Shown in pieces: positions 1 to 8,537 of a stretch of DNA of 64,000 bases. Position 1 is the stretch's first letter, and every line of letters starts with the position of its first letter. The DNA lies in contig NZ_LYOY01000051.1 in NCBI RefSeq assembly GCF_001653515.1, positions 124,001-188,000 on the forward strand, given 5' to 3'. The notes beneath the pieces were generated by a model. That model did no database searches, was not told the origin of the DNA, and saw nothing but the letters and a program-made list of their open reading frames with translations. The position numbers were made by a program, and so were the translations under genes. The DNA is from Streptomyces sp. ERV7 (GTDB taxonomy: Bacteria; Actinomycetota; Actinomycetes; Streptomycetales; Streptomycetaceae).

Positions 1-1
1 G

Positions 2-82
2 ATGGTCGAGGCCGCCGACATCGACCAGGCGCGGTCGGTGGCGGGCCGCCTGGCGGACGTCGTGAAGTCCGCGCTGGGCTAG
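2..82 (+). CDS. glmM: C-terminal end of phosphoglucosamine mutase GlmM (partial, 5' end outside window)
   Basis: The window opens inside a plus-strand gene whose last 26 codons end at TAG 80-82. The tail MVEAADIDQARSVAGRLADV followed by VKSALG matches the end of GlmM, where the phosphate-binding domain closes with a helix that runs into the C-terminus. GlmM converts glucosamine-6-phosphate to glucosamine-1-phosphate for cell-wall precursor synthesis. The adjacent coaA fits the usual Streptomyces neighbourhood of glmM. Only the tail is visible, so the call rests on that short match plus context. Confidence 0.72.
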   Translation: MVEAADIDQARSVAGRLADVVKSALG

Positions 83-117
83 GACCAGCTGCGTACTTCG
101 TACGCTTCGTAAGCTCA

Positions 118-160
118 ACGAGTGGGCCCGCCGGGGGAGTTCCCCGGCGGGCCCACTCGT
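118..160. terminator. Bidirectional hairpin terminator between glmM and coaA
   Basis: A perfect 19-bp inverted repeat (118-136 pairing with 142-160) has a 5-nt loop. It lies between the convergent 3' ends of glmM and coaA. There is no T-run, as is common for Streptomyces terminators. Confidence 0.85.
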
Positions 161-174
161 GTTGAGGCGCTCGG

Positions 175-1161
175 TCAGAGCTTGCGCAGGGACAGCTTCT
201 GGACCTTGTGGTCGGGGCCCTTGCGCACGACCAGGGTGGCGCGGCCGCGGGTCGGCGCCACGTTCTCCACCAGGTTGGGCCGGTTGATGGTCCGCCAGGC
301 GGTGCGCGCGTAGTCCAGCGCCTCCTCCTCCGAGACCTGGGTGTACTTGCGGAAGTACGAGGACGGGTCCTGGAACGCCGTCTCGCGCAGCTTGCGGAAA
401 CGATTCAGGTACCAGGTCTCGATGTCCTCGGCCCGGGCATCCACGTACACGCTGAAGTCGAAGTAGTCGGCGAGACCGACCCGGGTGCGGCCGTCCTGGC
501 CCGGCAGGGCGGGCTGGAGGACGTTCAGGCCCTCCACGATGAGGATGTCCGGGCGGCGCACGGTCAGCAGCTCGCCGGGCACCCGGTCGTAGATCAGATG
601 GGAGTAGACGGGCGCGGTGACCTCGTTCTTGCCCGCCTTGATGTCGGCGACGAACCGGGTCAGCGCGCGCCGGTCGTACGACTCGGGGAAGCCCTTGCGC
701 GACATCAGGCCGCGCCGCTGGAGCTCGGCCATCGGATAGAGGAAGCCGTCGGTGGTGACGCGCTCCACGCGCGGGTGCTCGGGCCAGCGGGCGAGCATCG
801 CCTGGAGGAGGCGGGCCACCGTGGACTTGCCGACGGCGACGGATCCGGCGACGCCTATGACGAACGGGGTGCCGCGCTGGGCGCCGTGCCCGTTGCCCGC
901 GTCGCCGAGGAACCGGTTGAGGGAGCCGCGCAGCTCGGCGGTGGCCTGGACGTACAGGTTGAGCAGCTGGGACAGCGGCAGATAGATGTCCCGTACCTCG
1001 TCGAGGTCGATGACGTCGCCGAGTCCGCGCAGCCGCTCCAGCTCCTCGGCGGTCAGTGGCAGCGGCGACTTGTCCCGCAGCGCGCTCCACTCCTTGCGGG
1101 TCAGGTCGACGTACGGGGTGGAGTCCGCCCGATGGGCGCTTCGTGGCGGCGAAGTGATCAC
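175..1161 (-). CDS. coaA: Type I pantothenate kinase CoaA
   Basis: Cytoplasmic enzyme for the first step of coenzyme A synthesis: ATP-dependent phosphorylation of pantothenate. The 328-residue product is full length for bacterial PanK-I. The Walker A motif GVAGSVAVGKST lies at residues 103-114, and TTDGFL, SRKGFPESYD and DILIVEGLNVLQ follow in the family order. The GTG at 1161 is the only sensible start. GACAAT lies just upstream in minus orientation and would place transcription at or very near the start codon, so the mRNA may be leaderless; this is inference. The sequence further upstream is coding remnant of a broken alpha-mannosidase beginning about 30 bp away, so the native -35 region may have been replaced. 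Confidence 0.97.
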   Translation of the reverse strand: MITSPPRSAHRADSTPYVDLTRKEWSALRDKSPLPLTAEELERLRGLGDVIDLDEVRDIYLPLSQLLNLYVQATAELRGSLNRFLGDAGNGHGAQRGTPFVIGVAGSVAVGKSTVARLLQAMLARWPEHPRVERVTTDGFLYPMAELQRRGLMSRKGFPESYDRRALTRFVADIKAGKNEVTAPVYSHLIYDRVPGELLTVRRPDILIVEGLNVLQPALPGQDGRTRVGLADYFDFSVYVDARAEDIETWYLNRFRKLRETAFQDPSSYFRKYTQVSEEEALDYARTAWRTINRPNLVENVAPTRGRATLVVRKGPDHKVQKLSLRKL

Positions 1162-1190
1162 AGGCCCATTGTCGGGGCTGGCGGCCGGAT

Positions 1191-3593
1191 GTGGGGGGTG
1201 GGGCGCTGGACGCGGTGGACCTCCAGGACGTGGGCGGCAGCGCCGCCGCGGCCCGCGCCGAGCTCGCCGACGTCCTCGCCGTGCCCGCCGGACCGACCGC
1301 CCACCGCATCAGCGCGGTGGGGCACGCGCACATCGACTCGGCGTGGCTGTGGCCGCTGCGCGAGACCGTGCGCAAGGTGGCCCGTACGACGTCGAACATG
1401 ACGGCGCTCCTGGAGGACGAGCCGGACTTCGTCTTCACCATGTCGCAGGCGCAGCAGTTCGCCTGGATCAAGGAGCACCGGCCCGAGGTCTACGCGCGCG
1501 TGAAGAAGGCCGTCACCGACGGGCGGTTCGTTCCCGCGGGCGGCATGTGGGTGGAGTCGGACACCAACATGCCGGGCTCGGAGGCGATGGCCCGTCAGTT
1601 CGTGCACGGCAAGCGGTTCTTCCTCGACGAGTTCGGCGTCGAGAACGACGAGGCCTGGATGCCGGACACCTTCGGCTTCGCCGCCGGACTGCCGCAGATC
1701 ATCAAGGCGGCGGGCGCCAAGTGGCTGCTCACCCAGAAGATCTCCTGGAGCCAGACCAACAAGTTCCCGCACCACACCTTCCAGTGGGAGGGCATCGACG
1801 GCACCCGGATCTTCACCCACTTCCCGCCCGTCGACACCTACAACTGCTCGATGAAGGGCAGCGAGATCGCCCACGCCGCCCGCAACTTCAAGGACAAGGG
1901 CGCCGCCCGGCACTCGCTGGCCCCGACCGGCTGGGGGGACGGCGGCGGCGGTACCACCCGCGAGATGATCGCCAAGGCGGCCCGGCTGCGCAGCCTGGAG
2001 GGCTCGGCGACCGTCGAGTGGGCGAGCCCCGCCGAGTTCTTCACCAAGGCGCAGGCGGAGTACCCGAACGCGCCGGTGTGGGTGGGCGAGCTCTATCTGG
2101 AGCTGCACCGCGCCACGCTGACCAGCCAGGCGAAGACCAAGCAGGGCAACCGGCGCAGTGAGCACCTGCTGCGCGAGGCCGAGCTGTGGGCCGCGACGGC
2201 GGCCGTGCGGACCGGATTCCCGTATCCGTACGAGGAGTTGGACCGGATCTGGAAGACGGTGCTGCTGCACCAGTTCCACGACATCCTGCCCGGCTCCTCC
2301 ATCGCCTGGGTGCACCGGGAGGCCGAGAAGACCTATGCGGCGGTCGCGCGGGAGCTGGACGCGATCATCGGCGGCGCCCAGCGGGCGCTGGCGGGCGAGA
2401 GTCCCTCGGGCGTCACCCTGGTCTTCAACTCCGCGCCCCACGCGCGCGACGGGGTCGCGGCGGGCGCCGCCGGACCCGCCCTGCGCACCGGCGTGAGCCG
2501 CGCCGCCCCGCGCGAGGGCGGCGGCTTCGTCCTGGAGAACGGGCTGCTGAGGGTGGAGATCGACGCCCGGGGGCTGGTGGTCTCCGCGTACGACATCGGC
2601 GCCGGGCGCGAGAGCGTCGCCCCCGGCGAGGCCGCCAACCTGCTCCAGATCCACCCCGACTTCCCGAACATGTGGGACGCGTGGGACGTGGACGCGTTCT
2701 ACCGCAACACGGTGACGGATCTGACGGACCTCGACCAGCTCGTCGCGGTGGAGGACGCGGGCGTGGCCGCCGTCCGGATCGTCCGCCGCTTCGGCGACTC
2801 CCAGGTCACCCAGCTGCTCAGCCTCGCCCCCGGCGCCCAGCGGCTCGACATCGACACCGAGGTCGACTGGCACGAGACCGAGAAGTTCCTCAAGGCCGCG
2901 TTCCCCCTGGACATCCACGCCGAGCGGTACGCGTCGGAGACCCAGTTCGGCCATGTCCACCGGCCGACCCACACCAACACCAGCTGGGAGGCGGCCAAGT
3001 TCGAGGCCTGCAACCACCGCTTCGTCCATCTGGAGGAGCCCGGCTGGGGCGTCGCCCTCGTCAACGACTCCACGTACGGGCACGACGTGACCCGGACCGT
3101 GCGCGACGGCGCCGAGGGCCCGGGCACGACCACCACGGTCCGTGTCTCGCTGCTGCGCGCCCCGCGCTTCCCCGACCCCGAGACCGACCAGGGGCTGCAC
3201 CGCTTCCGGCACGCGCTGGTGCCCGGGGCGACCATCGGCGACGCGGTGCGCGAGGGCTACCGCGTCAATCTGCCGGAGCGGCGGGTCGCGGGCGGGGCGG
3301 AGGTGGCGCCGCTGGTGTCGGTCGACGAGGACGCGGTGGTCGTCAGCGCGGTGAAGCTCGCGGACGACGGCAGCGGCGACGTGGTCGTACGGGTCTACGA
3401 GTCGCGGGGCGGCCGGGCCCGGGCCCGGCTCACCCCGGGCTTCGAGGCGACCGCGGTAGTGGCGACGGACCTGCTGGAGCGGCCGCTCGCCGAGGGCGTG
3501 CGGCCCGAACTGGCCGACGGCGCCGTGCGGTTGACCCTGCGGCCCTTCGAGCTGGTCACTCTCCGCCTGGCGCGGACCCGTCCGGGGGCCTGA
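1191..3593 (+). pseudogene. GH38 alpha-mannosidase, 5'-truncated
   Basis: The 800-residue reading frame keeps the GH38 catalytic core (AVGHAHIDSAWLWPLRETV near residues 41-60, ESDTNMPGSEA, PDTFGFAAGLPQI) and the whole C-terminal mannosidase region. Family members in actinomycetes are about 1000 residues and carry roughly 200 extra N-terminal residues before this point. Here the similarity starts abruptly at ALDAVDLQDV, about 30 bp from the divergent coaA start. There is no convincing ribosome-binding site before the GTG at 1191. I read it as a 5'-deleted remnant whose surviving part is otherwise uninterrupted, which suggests recent damage. Its 3' end overlaps the convergent STAS gene by 38 bp. 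An expressed short form cannot be excluded. Confidence 0.85.
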
Positions 3594-3993
3594 CGGATGC
3601 CAGGGCCTGCTCCAGCGTGGGGGCAGGCCCCAGGACGGCCGTGAGGGCGGTGATCCGCAGGATCCGCAGGGTCAGCGGATGGTCGCAGACGAGCGCCCAG
3701 GAGCCGCCCCGTTCGGTGACCCTGCGGTGGGCCCGCACCAGCAGGGCGAGGCCCGAGCAGTCCAGGAACCGGATGGGGCGCAGGTCCACGGCCAGCGCGC
3801 CCACCCCGTCCCCGGTGAGGGCGTCCAGGCGCGGCCGCAGCGCCTGGACGGCCTGGATGTCGATCTCGCCGTGCAGCTCGGCGACGGTCACTCCGGCACG
3901 GGTGTGGACCCGCAGGAGCGGCCGCCCGTGGTGCGGGCGGGAGGCCGGCACCAGCTCTCGCGGGCCGTCGTCGACGTATTCGTTGCGGCGCAC
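3556..3993 (-). CDS. STAS-domain anti-anti-sigma factor
   Basis: A 145-residue single STAS domain. The segment AGVTVAELHGEIDIQAVQAL and the signature DLRPIRFLDCSGLALL match anti-sigma factor antagonists of the SpoIIAA/RsbV type. The serine in DCSGL is the residue normally phosphorylated by a partner anti-sigma kinase. No kinase or sigma factor gene is adjacent, so its partner is encoded elsewhere. Its tail overlaps the end of the truncated mannosidase gene on the other strand. The start at 3993 gives a length with a short N-terminal extension; no strong Shine-Dalgarno sequence is evident. Confidence 0.88.
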   Translation of the reverse strand: MRRNEYVDDGPRELVPASRPHHGRPLLRVHTRAGVTVAELHGEIDIQAVQALRPRLDALTGDGVGALAVDLRPIRFLDCSGLALLVRAHRRVTERGGSWALVCDHPLTLRILRITALTAVLGPAPTLEQALASVRPPDGSAPGGE

Positions 3994-4109
3994 TGTCCCT
4001 CCCCCAAAGGCAGCGATGACGGGACGGCCGGGGGCTAGGGCCGCCGGGGGGAACGTTAGACGCTAGCCGGAGTGCCAGAAGTGCAGAAACAATTCACACG
4101 ACCGTTTCA

Positions 4110-4835
4110 TCACTCGATCGAGTGAAGTGATGTGGCGGTGCTTGCCAGTTCGTCGTCCGGCACCAGGGCTGCCATGAACCGGGTGGTACGGCGGATCCGG
4201 AAGCCCAGGGACTCATAGAGGCGGATGGCGGAGGCGTTGCGCGCACCCGTGTGCAGGAAGGGCCGCTCGCCACGGTCCCGGATGTTCGCCGCGACCGCCA
4301 GGATCAGCCGGGTGCCCAGGCCCTGGCCGCGGAAGGCGTCGTCGGTGCAGACCGCGCTGATCTCCGTCCAGCCCGGCGGGTGCAGCCGCTCGCCCGCCAT
4401 CGCCACCAGGGCGCCGTTCCTGCGCACGCCCAGATAGGTGCCGAGCTCGATGGTGCGCGGCAGGAACGGGCCCGGCCGGGTCCGCTCCACCAGCTCCAGC
4501 ATCTCGGGCACGTCGGCGGCGGTCAGCGTGACCGCCTCGTCGAACGGGCGGGCGACGACCCCGTCGTCCACCAACTGCACGCCGTCCGTGGTGAACGTCA
4601 GCTCCCAGCCCGCAGGCGGCAGATGGGTCGTCCCGAGCAGCGGCACCTCGCCGCCGGGGCCGGTCAGCGCGGCGACGTCGGCCCAGTCCTCGGGCCCCGG
4701 GTCGTCCGGGAGCGCCAGCCAGGGCGTCACCTCGGGCGGATAGCGCAGCACCCGCCCCAGGCGCTCGGCGAAGTGGGCGTGCGGCCCGGTCAGGGAGGAA
4801 CGGGCGGGGTTGTCCAGGGGATGCGGTGCGCTCAC
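4110..4835 (-). CDS. GNAT-family N-acetyltransferase
   Basis: A 241-residue protein whose C-terminal half is a GNAT domain. The acetyl-CoA loop is FRGQGLGTRL, followed by NIRDRGERPFLHTGARNASA and IRLYESLGFRIRRTTRF, the usual end of FR47-like acetyltransferases. The substrate is unknown. The GTG at 4835 is chosen because a GAGGTGG lies a few bases upstream and because the GTGA overlaps the stop codon of the oxidoreductase remnant. The two genes were therefore probably translationally coupled before the upstream gene was truncated. Confidence 0.87.
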   Translation of the reverse strand: MSAPHPLDNPARSSLTGPHAHFAERLGRVLRYPPEVTPWLALPDDPGPEDWADVAALTGPGGEVPLLGTTHLPPAGWELTFTTDGVQLVDDGVVARPFDEAVTLTAADVPEMLELVERTRPGPFLPRTIELGTYLGVRRNGALVAMAGERLHPPGWTEISAVCTDDAFRGQGLGTRLILAVAANIRDRGERPFLHTGARNASAIRLYESLGFRIRRTTRFMAALVPDDELASTATSLHSIE

Positions 4836-5035
4836 GCCGCCACCTCGATCACGACCTTGCCGCGCACATGGCCGTCCTCGACCGCGCGCAGCGCCTCGGG
4901 CGCCCGCTCCAGCGGAAACGTCGCCGTGACGAAGGGACGCAGCGCCCCGCTCGTCACCAGCCGCGCCACCTCGTCGAGCACCGCGGACGTACGGGCCCGC
5001 CGGACCGGCGAGCCGCCGAGCCGGGTGCGGTGGGT
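4832..5035 (-). pseudogene. C-terminal remnant of a zinc-type alcohol dehydrogenase / quinone oxidoreductase
   Basis: About 65 residues survive. They include DEVARLVTSGALRPFVTATF, PLERAPEALRAVEDGHVRGK and the final VVIEVAA, typical of the end of NADPH:quinone oxidoreductase-like MDR proteins. Upstream of about 5035 the similarity stops and the opposite strand encodes part of a polysaccharide lyase. The N-terminal catalytic and Rossmann domains are absent, so this is a non-functional tail. Its stop overlaps the start of the GNAT gene. Confidence 0.72.
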
Positions 5036-5045
5036 GGGCGGGGTG

Positions 5046-5855
5046 GGCGACGGGGAGTTCGGGGCCGTCGGCCAGCATCTGAAGGGGCTCGGCTCGACCC
5101 TGGAGGCGCGCAAGTCCTGGTTCTGCACGGCCGGGACGGTCATCTGTCTCGGTGCCGGGATCACCGCGAGTGACGGCGTACGGGTCGAGACCGTCGTCGA
5201 CAATCGCAACCTGGGGGAGGGCGGGAGCAGCGGTTTCGCCCTGGACGCGGCCGCCCGGCCCCGCTGGGCGCATCTGGACGGGCACGGCGGCTGGGTCTTC
5301 CCCGGCGGCACCACCGCCCTGCACACCCTGCGCGAGGCCAGGACCGGGGCGTGGAGCGACATCAACACCACCAGTTCCGCCGAGCGGCGCACCCGTACCT
5401 ATCAGACGCTGTGGCTGGACCACGGGGTCGACCCGGTGGGCGCCTCCTACAGCTATCAGCTGATGCCGGGCGCCTCGCGGCAGACGGTGGCGGCCCGCGC
5501 CGCCGATACCGGCTGGCTGAAGGTGGCGGCCAACACGGCCGCCTGCCAGGCCATGGCCGTGCCCGCGCTGGACCTGGTGTGCGCCAACTTCTGGCAGGCT
5601 GGGAGCGCGGGTCCGCTGTCGGTCTCGGCTCCGGCGAGCGTTCTCGTGCGGAGCGAAGGGGTGACGGGCACGCTCCGGGTCAGCGAGCCGCCGCGCACCG
5701 GGCAGCCCTTCGAGGTCACCTGGAACCGTCCGGTCAGACGGGTGACCAGTGCCGATTCCACGGTCGAGGTCCTCGCTGCCGGCAAGGCGCTGCGGCTGCG
5801 GATCACACCCGGCACAGCGGGCGCGAGCCACCGTTGTGACGTGGCTCTCATCTGA
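5046..5855 (+). pseudogene. C-terminal remnant of a polysaccharide lyase family 8 enzyme (hyaluronate/chondroitin/xanthan lyase type)
   Basis: About 269 residues remain of an enzyme normally near 750-800 residues. Visible are GDGEFGAVGQHLKGLGSTLE, ARKSWFCTAGTVICLGAGIT, VETVVDNRNLGEGG and WAHLDGHGGWVFPGG, which belong to the central and C-terminal beta-sandwich domains of PL8 lyases. The alpha/alpha toroid that carries the catalytic Asn, His and Tyr is missing, as are any start codon and signal peptide. It abuts the oxidoreductase remnant head to head at about 5036-5045. The surviving stretch has no internal stop, again suggesting recent loss. Confidence 0.82.
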
Positions 5856-6009
5856 TCGCCTTGTTGGACCCCTACAACGCGGGACCTGTCTGAGCTGGCA
5901 CTTCGCCTGCATCGCGGGATTGTTCTGTTCAGGGCTACCAGGAAAACGGTCCGGAGACTGTACAGAGTCGACGGCGGGAAATTCTTGGTCGGCTTCGTAG
6001 GGTCGATGC

Positions 6010-7593
6010 ATGACCGTTGTGGACGAAACCCCGGGTGAGCCGAGTGACGCGCGTGGCCGCGTGGCCGAGCTGCTGGCCCTGCGCGAGCAGGCCCGGCGCG
6101 GGCCGAGCGAGCGCGCGACCGAGGCGCAGCACGCCAAGGGCAAGCTGACCGCGCGCGAGCGGATCGACCTGCTCCTCGACCCGGACTCGTTCAAGGAGGT
6201 CGAGCAGCTGCGGCGGCACCGGGCGACCGGTTTCGGCCTGGAGGCCAAGAAGCCGTACACGGACGGTGTCATCACCGGCTGGGGCACGGTCGAGGGCCGT
6301 ACGGTCTTCGTCTACGCGCACGACTTCCGGATCTTCGGCGGCGCGCTGGGCGAGGCCCACGCCTCCAAGATCCACAAGATCATGGACATGGCCATCGCGG
6401 CCGGTGCGCCCCTGGTGTCCCTGAACGACGGCGCCGGCGCCCGTATCCAGGAGGGCGTCTCGGCGCTCGCCGGTTACGGCGGCATCTTCCAGCGCAACAC
6501 GCGGGCCTCGGGCGTCATCCCGCAGATCTCCGTGATGCTCGGCCCGTGCGCGGGCGGCGCGGCCTACAGCCCGGCGCTCACCGACTTCGTCTTCATGGTC
6601 CGTGAGACCTCGCAGATGTTCATCACCGGCCCGGACGTCGTCCGCGCGGTGACGGGCGAGGAGATCTCGCAGAATGGCCTGGGCGGCGCGGACGTGCACG
6701 CCGAGACCTCCGGTGTGGCGCACTTCGCGTACGACGACGAGGAGAGCTGCCTCCAGGAGGTGCGCTACCTCCTGTCGATGCTGCCGTCCAACAACCGCGA
6801 GAACCCGCCGTCGCACCCCAGCGAGGACCCGGCGAACCGGCGCGGCGACGTGCTGCTCGACCTGGTGCCCGCCGACGGCAACCGCCCGTACGACATGCAC
6901 AAGGTGATCGAGGAGCTCGTCGACGACGGCGACTACCTGGAGATCCACGAGCGCTGGGCCCGCAACATCATCTGTGCGCTGGCCCGGCTCGACGGCCAGG
7001 TCGTGGGCATCGTGGCCAACCAGCCGCAGTCGCTCGCGGGCGTCCTGGACATCGAGGCCTCGGAGAAGGCCGCCCGTTTCGTCCAGATGTGCGATGCTTT
7101 CAATATTCCGATCGTCACCCTTCTGGACGTGCCCGGCTTCCTGCCCGGTGTCGATCAGGAGCACGGTGGAATCATCCGGCACGGCGCCAAGCTGCTGTAC
7201 GCCTACTGCAACGCGACCGTGCCCCGGATCTCGCTGATCCTGCGCAAGGCCTACGGCGGGGCGTACATCGTCATGGACTCCCAGTCCATCGGCGCCGACC
7301 TCACCTACGCCTGGCCGACCAACGAGATCGCGGTGATGGGCGCCGAAGGTGCCGCCAACGTCATCTTCCGCAAGCAGATCGCGGAGGCCGAGGACCCCGA
7401 GGCGATGCGCGTGCGCATGGTCAAGGAGTACAAGGCCGAGCTGATGCACCCGTACTACGCGGCCGAGCGGGGCCTGGTCGACGACGTCATCGACCCCGCC
7501 GAGACCCGCGAGGTGCTGATCGCCTCCCTCGCGATGCTGCGCACCAAGCACGCCGACCTGCCGTCCCGCAAGCACGGCAACCCGCCTCAGTAA
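6010..7593 (+). CDS. accB: Acyl-CoA carboxylase carboxyltransferase (beta) subunit AccB
   Basis: A 527-residue biotin-dependent carboxyltransferase. It moves CO2 from carboxybiotin to acyl-CoA to give malonyl- or methylmalonyl-CoA, precursors of fatty acids and polyketides. Both oxyanion regions are seen: GAGARIQEGVSALAGYGGIF with GPCAGGAAYSPALTD, and VPGFLPGVDQEHGG with RKAYGGAYIVMDSQS. Residue 420 (codon 7267-7269) is isoleucine, as I recall for S. coelicolor AccB, where PccB has Asp422; that residue sets chain-length preference. The ATG at 6010 begins MTVVDETPGEP. accE follows 12 bp downstream as an operon. The biotinylated alpha subunit must be encoded elsewhere. Confidence 0.95.
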   Translation: MTVVDETPGEPSDARGRVAELLALREQARRGPSERATEAQHAKGKLTARERIDLLLDPDSFKEVEQLRRHRATGFGLEAKKPYTDGVITGWGTVEGRTVFVYAHDFRIFGGALGEAHASKIHKIMDMAIAAGAPLVSLNDGAGARIQEGVSALAGYGGIFQRNTRASGVIPQISVMLGPCAGGAAYSPALTDFVFMVRETSQMFITGPDVVRAVTGEEISQNGLGGADVHAETSGVAHFAYDDEESCLQEVRYLLSMLPSNNRENPPSHPSEDPANRRGDVLLDLVPADGNRPYDMHKVIEELVDDGDYLEIHERWARNIICALARLDGQVVGIVANQPQSLAGVLDIEASEKAARFVQMCDAFNIPIVTLLDVPGFLPGVDQEHGGIIRHGAKLLYAYCNATVPRISLILRKAYGGAYIVMDSQSIGADLTYAWPTNEIAVMGAEGAANVIFRKQIAEAEDPEAMRVRMVKEYKAELMHPYYAAERGLVDDVIDPAETREVLIASLAMLRTKHADLPSRKHGNPPQ

Positions 7594-7605
7594 CGAGGAG
7601 CCCGA

Positions 7606-7812
7606 GTGAACACCCCGACTTCTTCCCCCTCCGTCCTCCGCGTGGAGAAGGGCGAGGCCGCGCCGGAGGAGCTGGCGGCCATCACGGCCGTCCTGCTCGC
7701 CCGTGCCGCCGCCCAGTCCGCCCCGGCGCCGTCCCGCGGCCGCGACACGGCCGGCTGGCGCCGCCTGGAGCGCACCCCGGGCTTCCGGGCCCCGCACTCC
7801 TGGCAGGGCTAG
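7606..7812 (+). CDS. accE: Acyl-CoA carboxylase epsilon subunit AccE
   Basis: A 68-residue protein. The N-terminal LRVEKGEAAPEELAAITAVL helix and the C-terminal GWRRLERTPGFRAPHSWQG are typical of the small epsilon subunit of actinobacterial acyl-CoA carboxylases. Epsilon binds the beta subunit and raises activity of the alpha-beta complex. The GTG at 7606 has GAGGAG five bases upstream. It is co-transcribed with accB and followed by a strong terminator. Confidence 0.93.
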   Translation: MNTPTSSPSVLRVEKGEAAPEELAAITAVLLARAAAQSAPAPSRGRDTAGWRRLERTPGFRAPHSWQG

Positions 7813-7830
7813 GCCCGCGAGAGCCTGCGA

Positions 7831-7869
7831 GAAGGCCCCGCCGCTCCTCTGTGGAGCGGCGGGGCCTTC
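7831..7869 (+). terminator. Terminator of accB-accE
   Basis: A perfect 17-bp inverted repeat (7831-7847 with 7853-7869) and a 5-nt loop lie 18 bp after the accE stop. Confidence 0.88.
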
Positions 7870-7900
7870 GTCGTGTGTACGGGGGTTTTCGCGCGACCAC

Positions 7901-7933
7901 GAACGCCGGGGCCCTGGGCGGGCCCCGGCGTTC
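7901..7933 (-). terminator. Terminator of the first conservon
   Basis: A perfect 14-bp inverted repeat (7901-7914 with 7920-7933) and a 5-nt loop lie just beyond the cvnD stop on the minus strand. It can also back up the accE terminator. Confidence 0.82.
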
Positions 7934-7955
7934 GGGAGGTGCGGTGTGCGTACGG

Positions 7956-8537
7956 CTACCGCAGGCGCGCCATCAGGGCGTGCTCGACCAGGGTGATCAG
8001 ACCGCTCTTGGCGTCCGCGCGGTGGCGGGCGTCGGTGGTGATGATCGGGGTGTCCGGGCCGATCTGCAGGGCCTCGCGGACCTCGTCGGGGGTGTATGGC
8101 TGGTGGCCGTCGAAGCCGTTCAGGGCGATGACGAACGGGAGGCCGCTGTTCTCGAAGTAGTCGACCGCCGGGAAGCAGTCGGCGAGACGGCGGGTGTCCA
8201 CCAGCACGACGGCGCCGATCGCGCCGCGCACCAGGTCGTCCCACATGAACCAGAAGCGGTCCTGGCCCGGCGTACCGAAGAGGTACAGGATCAGGTCCTG
8301 GTCGAGCGTGATGCGGCCGAAGTCCATCGCGACCGTGGTGGTCGTCTTGTCGCCCGTGTGCGTGAGGTCGTCGATGCCCGCGGAAGCGGACGTCATGACG
8401 GCCTCGGTACGCAGGGGGTTGATCTCCGAGACCGCGCCGACGAACGTGGTCTTGCCCACGCCGAAGCCGCCCGCCACCACGATCTTCGCGGAAGTAGTGG
8501 AGCGGGCAGCACCGCCGCTAGAGCTTGCGAAGTCCAC
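7956..8537 (-). CDS. cvnD: Conservon small GTPase CvnD (copy 1)
   Basis: A 193-residue Ras-like GTPase of the conservon (multiple-glutamine-acquisition-like) group. The P-loop GGFGVGKTT is at about residues 23-31, LFGTPGQDRFWFMWD is the switch II region, and ALNGFDG corresponds to the NKxD region. In conservons CvnD works with the membrane kinase-like CvnA, the roadblock protein CvnB and CvnC in a GPCR-like membrane complex. Its start overlaps the end of cvnC by 20 bp. It differs from the second copy at only about four residues. Confidence 0.94.
   Translation of the reverse strand: MDFASSSGGAARSTTSAKIVVAGGFGVGKTTFVGAVSEINPLRTEAVMTSASAGIDDLTHTGDKTTTTVAMDFGRITLDQDLILYLFGTPGQDRFWFMWDDLVRGAIGAVVLVDTRRLADCFPAVDYFENSGLPFVIALNGFDGHQPYTPDEVREALQIGPDTPIITTDARHRADAKSGLITLVEHALMARLR

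Noticed and set aside
5950..5970. CTGTACAG palindrome upstream of accB as a LexA-like operator
   Set aside because: Too short and without a match to an actinobacterial SOS box; it may be chance.
4110..6287. A 725-residue minus-strand frame including the GNAT gene
   Set aside because: Only the last 241 residues are GNAT. The upstream part runs through the oxidoreductase tail, the PL8 remnant and the accB leader in wrong phases and has no domain.
6010..7593. Naming the carboxylase beta subunit pccB
   Set aside because: Residue 420 is isoleucine and the N-terminus MTVVDETPGEP plus the accE and conservon neighbours match AccB, not PccB (which has Asp at that site).
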